Assembly: GCF_016725325.1 (NCBI RefSeq)
Contig: NZ_CP068083.1
Location: forward strand, 4,650,001 to 4,714,000
Length of the DNA stretch: 64,000 bases
Direction: 5' to 3'
Source of the DNA: Sphingobacterium spiritivorum
GTDB taxonomy: Bacteria; Bacteroidota; Bacteroidia; Sphingobacteriales; Sphingobacteriaceae
Part shown: positions 34,616 through 43,443 of the stretch, in pieces
How the letters are laid out: each line of letters starts with the position of its first letter
Position numbering within the stretch: the stretch's first letter is position 1
Translations under genes and position numbers: made by a program
Notes under the pieces: generated by a model
What the model saw: only the letters and a program-made list of their open reading frames with translations
Databases searched by the model: none
What the model was told of the DNA's origin: nothing

Positions 34616-35845
34616 TTATTCTGAAGACATACTGAACGGTTCATCTGCACTTTGGTATAAGGTTGTACTTGTTCCTATTTTTTCTTCCCCAATACCCTTA
34701 TTTTCTAATACCGGTGCACGATCATCTACCAGCCTTTTTGATTTGATTTTTCCTATTTTATCAAATGCATATTGAAAGCAGATCCACAGCACAATATCTG
34801 CCAGTACAACAATATTGTTGCTGATGTAATGTACGGCCAGCCCGTTGACCAGACAGAAAAACAATGCCATACCTAATATGACCAGCATGGCCTGACGATG
34901 CGACAACCCTACATGTAACAACTTATGATGCAAATGATTACGATCCGGCTTAAATAAAGGCTTTTTGTTTCTCCAGCGGATAAACATCACTCGGGCCACA
35001 TCAAAAACAGGGACAATAAGCGTAGAGAAAGCTGCGACTATAGCACCTTCAGAGAAAGGCTTAATGTCAGAATTGTTCATTGCAAAGCTGATGGCCAGAA
35101 ATGCAATGGAATACCCCAGTGTCAGACTCCCCGTATCCCCCATAAAGATCTGACGTCGACGATGCGCAATACCAAAAACATTGAAATAGAAAAACGGAAG
35201 AAGCACTCCGGCTGTAATAAAGGCAAACATGGCATGCAACCAGGCACCATAAAAAATAAACATTGATCCCAATACAACAGCACCTATGGCCACAGCACCC
35301 GAACAAAGTCCATCTAATCCATCCATCAGATTAACGGCATTGATAATAAGTACGACCGCAAATAGGGTCAGCGGGATCCCAACCCATGGAGACAGGGAGG
35401 TGATAAACAGAATACCATACATATCGTTAATCCACAGCCCCGATACAGGCAGAAGGGAGGCAACGAACAACTGAGTGATAAATTTCCATTTATAATCCAT
35501 CCCGATAAGGTCATCTGCAATGCCCACCAAAAAAAGAATAACCAAACCACAAACCAGCATCATCAGCATCGGGACAATAATCCAGGACTTGACATCAATA
35601 TTCAGATCCAGCGAATAAGATCCCATTTTGTAAATCACCACTAAAGTGATCACCAGCACACAGCACTGTATAGGAGCAAAAGCGACTCCACCCAGTCGTG
35701 GAATAATACGCTGATGATGTTTACGGGAATCTACAGGATCAAACAATCGCTTTTTATAAGTAATCAACATGATGTAAGGGATAATCCACTTACTCAGAAG
35801 TACAGCTAATACAAAAGGAATAACAAATACAATTAAAATTTCCAT
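34616..35845 (-). CDS. WecA/MraY-family undecaprenyl-phosphate sugar-1-phosphate transferase
   Basis: 409 residues and about eleven hydrophobic helices. Family signatures are present: DDLIGMDYKWK, NLMDGLDGLCSG, FMGDTGSLTLG and the FKPDRNHLHHKLL cytoplasmic loop. It starts exopolysaccharide synthesis by moving a HexNAc-1-phosphate from UDP-sugar to undecaprenyl phosphate. The C-terminal 60 residues beyond the last helix are hydrophilic and unassigned. Being near the front of the operon fits an initiating enzyme. Confidence 0.92.
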   Translation of the reverse strand: MEILIVFVIPFVLAVLLSKWIIPYIMLITYKKRLFDPVDSRKHHQRIIPRLGGVAFAPIQCCVLVITLVVIYKMGSYSLDLNIDVKSWIIVPMLMMLVCGLVILFLVGIADDLIGMDYKWKFITQLFVASLLPVSGLWINDMYGILFITSLSPWVGIPLTLFAVVLIINAVNLMDGLDGLCSGAVAIGAVVLGSMFIFYGAWLHAMFAFITAGVLLPFFYFNVFGIAHRRRQIFMGDTGSLTLGYSIAFLAISFAMNNSDIKPFSEGAIVAAFSTLIVPVFDVARVMFIRWRNKKPLFKPDRNHLHHKLLHVGLSHRQAMLVILGMALFFCLVNGLAVHYISNNIVVLADIVLWICFQYAFDKIGKIKSKRLVDDRAPVLENKGIGEEKIGTSTTLYQSADEPFSMSSE

Positions 35846-35850
35846 TTAAC

Positions 35851-36882
35851 TTATTTTTTAAGGTCACTATGCTTTAATTTAGCGGTACGAGCATTTAATG
35901 AAAGCAGGTTATTAGTAGTAAGAAAATATAACAGATGCCCTAAATCCGTATCTTTTAAGAGTACACGCTGATCCTGGTCTAACAGATACATAGTCGGAGC
36001 TGCCTTCAGATCATAGAGATTATGAGTAAGGATATGCTGGTTTTTATCTATTCCGTTCAACCAGTTTGCGGGCATCTCAGAAAAGTAATCCTTCCATATT
36101 TCTTCATTCCCCACAGCATAGACGGCCAGCACTTTCAATAATTTTTTATGATCGATCAACGTATTCAGTTCGGGTATTTCTTTCATTTTTGCAATCGTGG
36201 CTTTACAGCTGTTGCAATCAGGTTCATAAAACATAACCAACAGATAAGGGGATTCAATATCACGCAGCTTTACAACTTTGCCTGATTGAAGGGTAACTGA
36301 AAAGGGTGAGGCCGGAGTACCTTCCTTGTTCTTTTGAACGGTTTTTAATAGTTGCTTATAGGTACTTTTATCAGTAGCAGACACCTGATCCGAACTGATC
36401 AGATATTTCAATACAGGTTCGTAATACAGATCACTCCGCAAAGGAGAATTCGGATCGTAAAGATATTTTCGATACAGTTCCTGAAAAAAGAGAAAGGCCT
36501 TTGGGTTGCTTTGCGCTTTGCTTAACATCTTAAAGACTGAATTCTCAATATCAGCGTCAGAAGAAGATGGGAAAAGACCTATAAAATCAGCCATAGCCTG
36601 CTCTCCGTTTTTCTTATACATCGGCTCATTATGAAAATCAAAATTGTCCCAGAATTGACTAATAGACGAACCAGCAATAAAGCTTTTACCCGATACTGCA
36701 GAAGATGTTGCAGGAGAATTTTCATCAGTACCCATGTCACCTTCCCCCTCTTTATTTTTCATATTGGTATTTACGCAAGAAACACAAATAACCATTGAAA
36801 TTGCCAGAGAAATAACAGAGAGTAAACTTGTAAATTTCATATTCCTTTTGATATATCTCATTCGTGAGTAATATTTATTCAC
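35851..36882 (-). CDS. Thioredoxin-like lipoprotein with DUF5106-type N-terminus
   Basis: 343 residues. A hydrophobic signal (LLSVISLAISMVICVSC) ends at a Cys near residue 36; the lipobox is imperfect. The middle third (FWDNFDFHNEPMYKK, FLFFQELYRKYLYDPNSPLR) matches what I know of DUF5106. The C-terminal 140 residues are thioredoxin-like (LVMFYEPDCNSCKATIA) with a CNSC pair at about 222-225. A disulfide-active lipoprotein as the second gene of an exopolysaccharide operon is unusual. Overlaps the HTH gene by 8 bp. Confidence 0.78.
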   Translation of the reverse strand: MNKYYSRMRYIKRNMKFTSLLSVISLAISMVICVSCVNTNMKNKEGEGDMGTDENSPATSSAVSGKSFIAGSSISQFWDNFDFHNEPMYKKNGEQAMADFIGLFPSSSDADIENSVFKMLSKAQSNPKAFLFFQELYRKYLYDPNSPLRSDLYYEPVLKYLISSDQVSATDKSTYKQLLKTVQKNKEGTPASPFSVTLQSGKVVKLRDIESPYLLVMFYEPDCNSCKATIAKMKEIPELNTLIDHKKLLKVLAVYAVGNEEIWKDYFSEMPANWLNGIDKNQHILTHNLYDLKAAPTMYLLDQDQRVLLKDTDLGHLLYFLTTNNLLSLNARTAKLKHSDLKK

Positions 36883-37402
36883 TTTTCATATATTCCCCAA
36901 ACTCATTAGTAACTCTTATCAGCGTGCTGAAATCCTCCCATTTATTATAGATAATTCGATTATCGCCGTCCACTATCCATTTTCTGCGTCTGAGGCACAT
37001 AAAAGATTTTTGGCCACGGATAGGAAAATCCTGAATAATTATAGAATCCAAAAAACCTTTAGGTATCAATAAATCTTTTTCAAAACCTCTGGGAGCTTTT
37101 TCATATTCTTCCAGATAGAAGTACAGGGCCCTCTCTTTTTCTTCCACCCTTACTAATTCGAAGTTACTCAGCAGATTTACAGGCAGTATACGAGATGATA
37201 ATTCAGAACATATTTTGCAATTTTTTTCCTGGTCTACCTTTTGGTTGTCCTCTTTACGTTGCTTACGTTGATATTCGTCAAGCCACCTTATAATAGTTTT
37301 TTGCGACTTAATCTCATACTCAATCATAGCTTCTTTCAATAACAGTTCTCCCGATACAATTTTTTGCACGACATCGTGTTTGTTCAATAAAGAATACTTC
37401 AT
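36875..37402 (-). CDS. HTH protein with a transposase-derived domain, first gene of the exopolysaccharide operon
   Basis: 175 residues. Residues 1-55 look like a transposase/IS3-OrfA helix-turn-helix (IVSGELLLKEAMIEYEIKSQ, then TIIRWLDEYQ). Residues about 75-175 (LLSNFELVRVEEKERALYF, IIIQDFPIRGQKSFMCLRRR, KWIVDGD) resemble, from memory, the N-terminal region protein of ISAon1-family transposases. There is no DDE catalytic domain and no insertion sequence around it. It is probably a domesticated DNA-binding protein regulating the operon it leads; this role is an inference. A CxxC pair (NCKICSEL) lies between the two parts. Confidence 0.7.
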   Translation of the reverse strand: MKYSLLNKHDVVQKIVSGELLLKEAMIEYEIKSQKTIIRWLDEYQRKQRKEDNQKVDQEKNCKICSELSSRILPVNLLSNFELVRVEEKERALYFYLEEYEKAPRGFEKDLLIPKGFLDSIIIQDFPIRGQKSFMCLRRRKWIVDGDNRIIYNKWEDFSTLIRVTNEFGEYMKSE

Positions 37403-37970
37403 ATCCCTAAACTTATTTTAATAAATAATTTTCTTGATTTTCGTTCGTTAGTGCCAAATCAAATAAATAACTTTTAAGTGTGTTCAGAAACACTACATAT
37501 AGTCGGATTATTAAAAGTTATAATACAAAGATAGATAGACTACAAGACAGTTTTACTTTCAGGCAATAAAATAACAAACACACAAACTCAAAAAACACGT
37601 TCGCAGATACAATAGTCAAATGCAATGTAGACGGACATCTACACGTTCAAAAAATTAATTGTAGATAAAAGTTTACATACACCAGCACTTAACACCAATT
37701 AAGCACTAAAATAATTTACCGAAATACAATATAAATTTTCAAAAACACTCCTCCGTGACATATTTTATTCCTCATAATAAATCAATATCACTATAGTGTC
37801 AGCAATGCAAACTAGTACAGCATATCAGGTTAAATTATTTCAGAAAACAGAAGCAATACGTTCTAATCAAAAAGCAGGAAGTTTTCTTATATTCAATTCA
37901 AGCTATTCTTTGTAATTTTAGAAGTATAAAATATACCTGTAGTACAGACTGTTCTTACAGAATCAGCGTA
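37403..37970. promoter_or_regulatory. 568-bp AT-rich divergent regulatory gap between the exopolysaccharide operon and the NMO gene
   Basis: No gene is seen. On the minus strand, TATCTTTG (37533-37526) is an exact match to the Bacteroidota -7 consensus and would start transcription near 37519, giving a leader of about 117 nt for the exopolysaccharide operon; no well-spaced TTTG precedes it. A GTGTT-caga-AACAC dyad at 37480-37493 lies inside that leader, and TGTAGA-cggaca-TCTACA at 37626-37643 upstream of the box. These are candidate regulatory sites only. Confidence 0.5.
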
Positions 37971-39110
37971 ATGTTTTTATACTTATTCAGATTTATTTTG
38001 ACGTCCGGCAGGGAAATAATCATTAAAAAGAATCGTATGCTTATAAAATGGAAAAATGAGATTACAGAACGATTAGGAGTAAGTTATCCCATTATTCAGG
38101 CTCCGATGTTAGGCGTAACCAGTCCTGAAATGGTAGCCGCCGCTTCTTCAGCAGGGTGTCTGGGCTCGCTGGCACTCGGAGATCTTACTGCAGAACAATG
38201 TTTAGCAGCTATTCGTCAAACAAAAGTACTAACATCCAAACCCTTTGCTGTCAATTTCTTTGCACACACTATCCCACCTGTTACAGATCAGCTCGTTTCA
38301 AAATATAATACCGTTCGGTCTTTTGTACAAGATCTGGCAAGAAAACATAATTTGCAGGTTGAAATTCCGGACATGGATGAGTTGCAACTCCACGATTATC
38401 ATGAACAGGTTGCTGTAATTCTGCAGGAAAAATGCCCCGTTGTAAGCTTTACCTTCGGAAATCTTGACGATTCTACGATATCCCTTTTCAAACATAACGA
38501 AACTATACTTATTGGTACATGTACCAGCCTGGATGAAGCTCTTGCATTAGAGAGCGCAGGTATAGATATAATCTGCATCCAAGCTATAGAAGCAGGAGGA
38601 CACAGAGGAAGTTTTTTGGATGATCCCCTTCCCTTATTTGGTGGACTTTCTCTATTAAGTCAGGTAAGAAAACATGTTCGTGTGCCTGTCATCTACGCAG
38701 GTGGCATCTATAATGCCAACAGTCTGAGAGCGGCACATACATTGGGAGCTCATGGATTTCAGATCGGGAGTATGCTGCTCGCGAGTCAGGAAAGTATCTT
38801 AAAACCCTTTGAAAAAGAACGCTTACAACAGCTGAAAAGCAGGGATGTTGTCCTGACCAACAGTTTTACAGGAAGATATGCCCGTGGCATTCGTAATCTG
38901 TTTTCTAAAGAAGCAGAAGAATCCGAAAATATACTGCCTTATCCTTATCAGAATAAATTGACCGCACCTTTGAGGTTAGCATCAAAAGCCAGCCAGAATC
39001 CTGACCTCGTTAGTATATGGGTCGGTCAGTCACCTTATTCGTTCAGCACAGCTTCTACAGCAGATATACTACGTAACCTGATTCGCGAAGTCGAATCCCA
39101 AGATGTGTAA
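37971..39110 (+). CDS. Nitronate monooxygenase family flavoenzyme
   Basis: FMN-dependent TIM-barrel enzyme. The real start is more likely the ATG at 38037, giving 357 residues beginning MLIKWKNEITERLGVSYPII; the 22 residues ahead of it look like untranslated leader. Signatures: PIIQAPMLGVTSPEM, the catalytic His in QAIEAGGHRGSF, and phosphate-binding VIYAGGIYNAN and GAHGFQIGSML. It should oxidise nitronates (class I or II cannot be decided). A lipoprotein gene follows 12 bp downstream, probably in the same transcript. Confidence 0.87.
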   Translation: MFLYLFRFILTSGREIIIKKNRMLIKWKNEITERLGVSYPIIQAPMLGVTSPEMVAAASSAGCLGSLALGDLTAEQCLAAIRQTKVLTSKPFAVNFFAHTIPPVTDQLVSKYNTVRSFVQDLARKHNLQVEIPDMDELQLHDYHEQVAVILQEKCPVVSFTFGNLDDSTISLFKHNETILIGTCTSLDEALALESAGIDIICIQAIEAGGHRGSFLDDPLPLFGGLSLLSQVRKHVRVPVIYAGGIYNANSLRAAHTLGAHGFQIGSMLLASQESILKPFEKERLQQLKSRDVVLTNSFTGRYARGIRNLFSKEAEESENILPYPYQNKLTAPLRLASKASQNPDLVSIWVGQSPYSFSTASTADILRNLIREVESQDV

Positions 39111-39122
39111 TTAATATTATCG

Positions 39123-39800
39123 ATGAAAAATATATACTATATACTTATCTCCATTTGTCTGCTTGCATGCAATTCACGTCCGGCACAGGATAAGACACAA
39201 ACAAATACTGACACCACAATTATATCAAAAGACACGTTGCCAGCTCCCGCTGCAAAAAGTAAAACTACACAGACCGCAGAACAGAAGTTTCTATGGCGGG
39301 AACCTCAGTATGATGAAGAATTAAAAGACACATTCAATATGATCAGGATCAATGAGGATCTTGCAAAAAGTCTTTCGGACCCTGAACGTGCTGCAATAGG
39401 TTATGTAGCGACTTTTATAGGAAATGAATGCCAGTGGGACGGCCCCTATAAAGACGACCGCAGTAATCTGAAATGCAAAATACTGACCGCCCTTCAATTG
39501 GGATATCAGTGTTCTGAACAGCATATTGATTTTCTCAAAAAGTGGTTCAACGAAGATAAAACTGTTCTGGAAGAATTAAAGGGATGTCCTACTATTCCGG
39601 ACGGAGCAACTGTACAAAATACATTTGATGAAATATCCTTTAAAAAGGACGGGGATAAGTTAGTTGTAAGCTTTATAGTCAGTGGCTACAATATGCGTGA
39701 AGAAAAAAGCTGGAAATGGGTAGAAACGGATTACTTTGAGATCAATGGAAGTACAATCAGATGCGTCAGAAAGGACAAAGGAAAAGTGACACCCGGATAG
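39123..39800 (+). CDS. Hypothetical lipoprotein
   Basis: 225 residues, signal ICLLACNSR with lipidated Cys16, followed by a Thr-rich linker. The mature part has four or five Cys residues spread across it (NECQWDG, LKCKIL, YQCSEQ, KGCPTIP), which may form disulfides in the periplasm. I do not recognise a domain. It follows the nitronate monooxygenase gene by 12 bp and is probably co-transcribed. Confidence 0.7.
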   Translation: MKNIYYILISICLLACNSRPAQDKTQTNTDTTIISKDTLPAPAAKSKTTQTAEQKFLWREPQYDEELKDTFNMIRINEDLAKSLSDPERAAIGYVATFIGNECQWDGPYKDDRSNLKCKILTALQLGYQCSEQHIDFLKKWFNEDKTVLEELKGCPTIPDGATVQNTFDEISFKKDGDKLVVSFIVSGYNMREEKSWKWVETDYFEINGSTIRCVRKDKGKVTPG

Positions 39801-39834
39801 AAACGGGCATCACCGGAAATGATAATACGATCTC

Positions 39835-40548
39835 TTATCTGAAAGCCACAAATGAAGCAAAACAAAGATTTTTATGCAATACATCTACAGTCTTAAATCC
39901 AACCTGACGTAACAGATCCAGCTGATAAATCAACGTTTGAGGAGTATCTTCTTTTTCAATATACGCAAACACATGATCACGATATGCTTCATCTTTAAGT
40001 CCTTTCAAATATGCTCCGTAACGCTCTTTATAAATCAATTGCTGCACACCTTCTCCCTCCTGAATAAGCAGATCAAAGATCCAGATACTGCCTCCGGGAC
40101 GCAGCCATTGATAAAATTTTGAGAATGCAGACTTCCAGTCTGCATCTGTTCTTAAGTGATGCAATACAGCTGTTGCTATAATAACATCAAAACGCGCTGC
40201 CGGAAATTCCAGAGTCTGAAAATCAGCCTTGATAGCATCCACCTGTCCCGATGTAAGCGGCTGTATACGTTCTACTGCTTTATTGAGCATAGGTTGACTG
40301 AGATCAACCACAGTTATATTAGGATTATTGACTTTTGACAACAGCTTGACCGGATAATTACCGGCTCCACAACCAACATCCAGCACATCTCCGATCTGTT
40401 TATAACTGGCAGCGATACCATCTGTAATTAATTCCATGTTGTACAGCGCATCCAAAGTCGTCTGTTGTCCGGTATCCAGATTTGAAAACCGGACAACGTC
40501 CTGATCAAAACGCTCTTCTATCTCTTTCAATGTTGATTTATGTTCCAT
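39835..40548 (-). CDS. Class I SAM-dependent methyltransferase
   Basis: 237 residues. SAM motif I DVLDVGCGAGNYPVKLL lies near residue 55, the acidic motif II VVDLSQ near 80, and the motif IV segment FDVIIATAVLHHL near 120. A small-molecule methyltransferase of the Ubi/YcgJ type is likely. It is transcribed divergently from the LysR-type regulator at 40638, with a 89-bp gap, the classic arrangement for regulation of the methyltransferase gene by that regulator. Confidence 0.88.
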   Translation of the reverse strand: MEHKSTLKEIEERFDQDVVRFSNLDTGQQTTLDALYNMELITDGIAASYKQIGDVLDVGCGAGNYPVKLLSKVNNPNITVVDLSQPMLNKAVERIQPLTSGQVDAIKADFQTLEFPAARFDVIIATAVLHHLRTDADWKSAFSKFYQWLRPGGSIWIFDLLIQEGEGVQQLIYKERYGAYLKGLKDEAYRDHVFAYIEKEDTPQTLIYQLDLLRQVGFKTVDVLHKNLCFASFVAFR

Positions 40549-40637
40549 ATGATCTCTCCTTTATATTTCAAAAATAAAGACATTAATAATACCTTAAAAA
40601 TACTAATTTTATCAACTATCAATACCTTTTATGTATC

Positions 40638-41537
40638 ATGGAATTAAGACATCTTCATTATTTTGCTATTTTGGCTGAAGAACTTCATTTTGGAAGAGCT
40701 GCAGAAAGATTATGTATATCTCAGCCTCCGCTGAGCAGGCAGATTAAAGATCTGGAAGAAGAACTTGCAGTTACCTTGTTTGAGCGCAATAACAAACGCG
40801 TAAATCTGACAGCTGCCGGAACATACTTTCTAAAAGAAACCCATGATATTTTACGTCTGCTGGAAAAAGCCAAACTCAAGGCCAGACAGATACAGGATTC
40901 TGTATCAGGAACATTCAGATTAGGATACATCAGCTCTACTCCTAAAGCATTACTGGCTCGGGTACTCAACATCGTAAAGGAACATTATCCACATCTTCAT
41001 ATATGTCTGTACGAAACATCCACACAGAAACAAGTTGCAGCCCTGGAAAATGGCAAACTGGATTTGGGAATCGTACGCACTCCCATACTGTCCGATCAGC
41101 TTAGTACCTACACCTTATTAAAAGAATCTTTCTGTCTGGCAACTAATGAGGATTTTAATACAGACGCCGGCAAGTTAAGCGACTTAGCCTATGTATCCTA
41201 CAGTAAAGAGTATGCACCAGAGTATTACCAGCAATTTATAACCTACTGCCATTATTTGGGTTTTGACCCACATGTTCTGCATGAATGCAATACGATGCAA
41301 TCCATTTTAGAACTCGTTGCCAGCGGATTAGGTGCAGCGATAGTTCCACAATCCGTACAGCATCATACCCAACATCTGCAGATCCGCTTTAGTCCTCTTC
41401 CAATTGCACCGATATACACAGAAACTGTATTGGCCTTTGACCGGGAAAGCCGGCATCCGGCATTATCTGTTTTCACAGATATCATAACAGCAGAATACAA
41501 GATGTTCTACAAAGGAGAGATAAAATCAAATATATAA
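40638..41537 (+). CDS. LysR-family transcriptional regulator
   Basis: 299 residues. Winged HTH at 1-60 (MELRHLHYFAILAEELHFG, RAAERLCISQPPLSRQIKDL), then a periplasmic-binding-like effector domain from about 90. It probably regulates the divergent methyltransferase and possibly the MBL-fold gene 59 bp downstream. The inducer is unknown. Confidence 0.92.
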   Translation: MELRHLHYFAILAEELHFGRAAERLCISQPPLSRQIKDLEEELAVTLFERNNKRVNLTAAGTYFLKETHDILRLLEKAKLKARQIQDSVSGTFRLGYISSTPKALLARVLNIVKEHYPHLHICLYETSTQKQVAALENGKLDLGIVRTPILSDQLSTYTLLKESFCLATNEDFNTDAGKLSDLAYVSYSKEYAPEYYQQFITYCHYLGFDPHVLHECNTMQSILELVASGLGAAIVPQSVQHHTQHLQIRFSPLPIAPIYTETVLAFDRESRHPALSVFTDIITAEYKMFYKGEIKSNI

Positions 41538-41596
41538 ACAAATAACACGATCTGTTTTTACTTGATCTGTTAAATCATTTATGTTAAATTTAGCAT

Positions 41597-42433
41597 ATGC
41601 AACTACACACGATTGATACCGGTTTTTTTAAACTTGACGGCGGTGCAATGTTTGGCGTTGTTCCAAAATCACTTTGGCAACGTACAAACCCGGCAGATGA
41701 AAAAAACTTATGTACCTGGGCTACACGATTATTACTCATAGAAGAAGGCTCCAGGTTAATATTGATAGATACAGGATTAGGGGACAAACAGGATGCAAAA
41801 TTCTTTGCCCACTACGATCTGCACGGAGAGGATACGCTGGACAAATCATTAGCCAGACTGGGGTATAACCGACAGGATATCACGGATGTATTTCTCACCC
41901 ATCTCCATTTCGATCATTGCGGAGGTGCCATAGTAAGAGATGGAGATAAGCTAATACCTTCTTTTGCAAATGCAACATACTGGAGCAATGAAAAACACTG
42001 GAACTGGGCCACTGTTGATCCGAATCCACGGGAAAAAGCATCTTTTCTGGCGGAGAACATACTTCCAATACAGGCGAGCGGACAGCTGAAATTTATTGGA
42101 GAAGGACAAGCGCTTACAGAAAACATCGACATCCGCCTGGCTAACGGACATACAGAAGCCATGATGCTGCCCCAGATTCGATACAAAGGAAAAACAATCC
42201 TATATATGGCAGATCTTCTGCCTTCTGTAGGGCATATTCCTATTCCTTATGTCATGAGTTATGATGTACGTCCGCTCACGACTATGGAAGAGCGTAAAAG
42301 TTACTGGGAAGAAATTGCAGACCAGGAATATATTCTCTTTCTCGAACACGACCCTGTTAATGAATGCTGTACACTGCAGCATACAGAGAAGGGTATACGA
42401 CTAAAAGATACCTTCCGTCTTTCGGATATTTAA
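41597..42433 (+). CDS. MBL-fold metallo-hydrolase
   Basis: 278 residues. The metal-binding motif HLHFDHCGG (THLHFDHCGG near residue 97) is complete and later His/Asp ligands occur in ANGHTEAMML and YMADLLPS, with FLEHDP at the end. Substrate unknown; lactonase- and quorum-quenching-like enzymes share this layout. Near the start of the gene, TTG (41562-41564) with TAAATTTA (41585-41592) at 20 bp spacing looks like a promoter but would place transcription at the ATG itself, so it is uncertain. Confidence 0.87.
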   Translation: MQLHTIDTGFFKLDGGAMFGVVPKSLWQRTNPADEKNLCTWATRLLLIEEGSRLILIDTGLGDKQDAKFFAHYDLHGEDTLDKSLARLGYNRQDITDVFLTHLHFDHCGGAIVRDGDKLIPSFANATYWSNEKHWNWATVDPNPREKASFLAENILPIQASGQLKFIGEGQALTENIDIRLANGHTEAMMLPQIRYKGKTILYMADLLPSVGHIPIPYVMSYDVRPLTTMEERKSYWEEIADQEYILFLEHDPVNECCTLQHTEKGIRLKDTFRLSDI

Positions 42434-42476
42434 TAAAAAAATGCAGCGCATGTTTTTTTAAAACATGCGCTGCATT
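42434..42476 (-). terminator. Rho-independent terminator for the minus-strand outer-membrane protein gene
   Basis: A 17-bp perfect stem (42440-42456 with 42460-42476) around TTT; on the minus strand it is followed by TTTTTTT. It lies between the converging MBL-fold and outer-membrane protein genes. Confidence 0.85.
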
Positions 42477-42495
42477 GGAATGTTAAGGATTGTGC

Positions 42496-43380
42496 TTAGA
42501 ACCGGAATCCAAGCACCCAGTAATTTTCAAAGAACCAGATTCCCTGTTGTGCCTTATCGACTCCTCTCCTACCTGTAGTACGGATATTTGTCAATTCTGT
42601 ATATCCTGTCTTAAAACTACCCTGCAGGTATAGCCCTTTGTAGAAACGGTACTGCAATCCAACTTTTGCAGCTCCACCGTATCCGGCAATATTCCAGAAA
42701 TGATTAGCACCTTCACCAAAAAGATGCACATCTGAACGCGGAATAAGCAAACCAGCTTCTACCCCTGATTCCATTGTCAGCACCTGTTTCCCTTGTCTGT
42801 TGACGATTATATCGTCATATCGTTCCAATCCCAAAGCAGCAAAGTTATAACCATCGGTATGCTCAAAGGTCAGCATACTGGAGTCTACAGTGATCATCTC
42901 CCCATTGTAACTACCGGCTTTATCCCCTGTCGGAATACCCGGTGTAGAAATTTCCGGATTAATGAAACCTGAAATTTTAACTCTTTGCGGAATGTCTACC
43001 ACATACTTCATATGATCCCATCCGAGAGAAAGAGAATAATTATCCTTAATAAAATAACCAAAATGAAAATTAAACTGAGGAATAGTCAGGCGTCCCGGAT
43101 CCAGATAAGTCATTGACAGTTTCGTCGGCCGGTCTCCGGCCTTTACATCGTGTAGTGTAAAGTTATATCCGGGTCCTTTAAACGTAATATCAGATTTGGC
43201 ATAGGAAGAAAAATTATACCCCCAGTGGAAGAATATCTTTCCTTTATTACTTTCTGTTCTTGAATATTTTGTTTTAAAAATGCTTTTTCCTATTTCTGAA
43301 TTTCTATCTGCCATTTCCTGGGCAGATACCGTTGACAAGCATAATACAGCGGCAGTTAATGACAATAATATTTTTCTCAT
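42496..43380 (-). CDS. Probable outer-membrane beta-barrel protein
   Basis: 294 residues with a Sec signal (LTAAVLCLSTVSAQ). The mature protein has many short alternating hydrophobic/aromatic strands (FHWGYNFSSYAKS, FNFHFGYFIKD, GLQYRFYKGLYLQGSFKTG) and ends in WVLGFRF, the C-terminal aromatic that marks outer-membrane barrels. No further family recognised. It sits downstream of acn but a terminator separates them, so it likely has its own promoter. Confidence 0.75.
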   Translation of the reverse strand: MRKILLSLTAAVLCLSTVSAQEMADRNSEIGKSIFKTKYSRTESNKGKIFFHWGYNFSSYAKSDITFKGPGYNFTLHDVKAGDRPTKLSMTYLDPGRLTIPQFNFHFGYFIKDNYSLSLGWDHMKYVVDIPQRVKISGFINPEISTPGIPTGDKAGSYNGEMITVDSSMLTFEHTDGYNFAALGLERYDDIIVNRQGKQVLTMESGVEAGLLIPRSDVHLFGEGANHFWNIAGYGGAAKVGLQYRFYKGLYLQGSFKTGYTELTNIRTTGRRGVDKAQQGIWFFENYWVLGFRF

Positions 43381-43389
43381 TGATATAAT

Positions 43390-43415
43390 AAAAAACCTGG
43401 CACAAAAGTACCAGG
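43390..43415 (-). terminator. Rho-independent terminator of the aconitase gene
   Basis: Read on the minus strand, CCTGGTAC-tttt-GTGCCAGG (one wobble pair) is followed by TTTTTTATT. It is 29 bp after the acn stop codon. Confidence 0.8.
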
Positions 43416-43443
43416 CTGTATGATTATAAGCAAATAAACTAAT

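Noticed and set aside
36875..37402. Insertion sequence
   Set aside because: There is no catalytic domain, no terminal inverted repeats or target duplication around the gene, and it is in phase with the operon.
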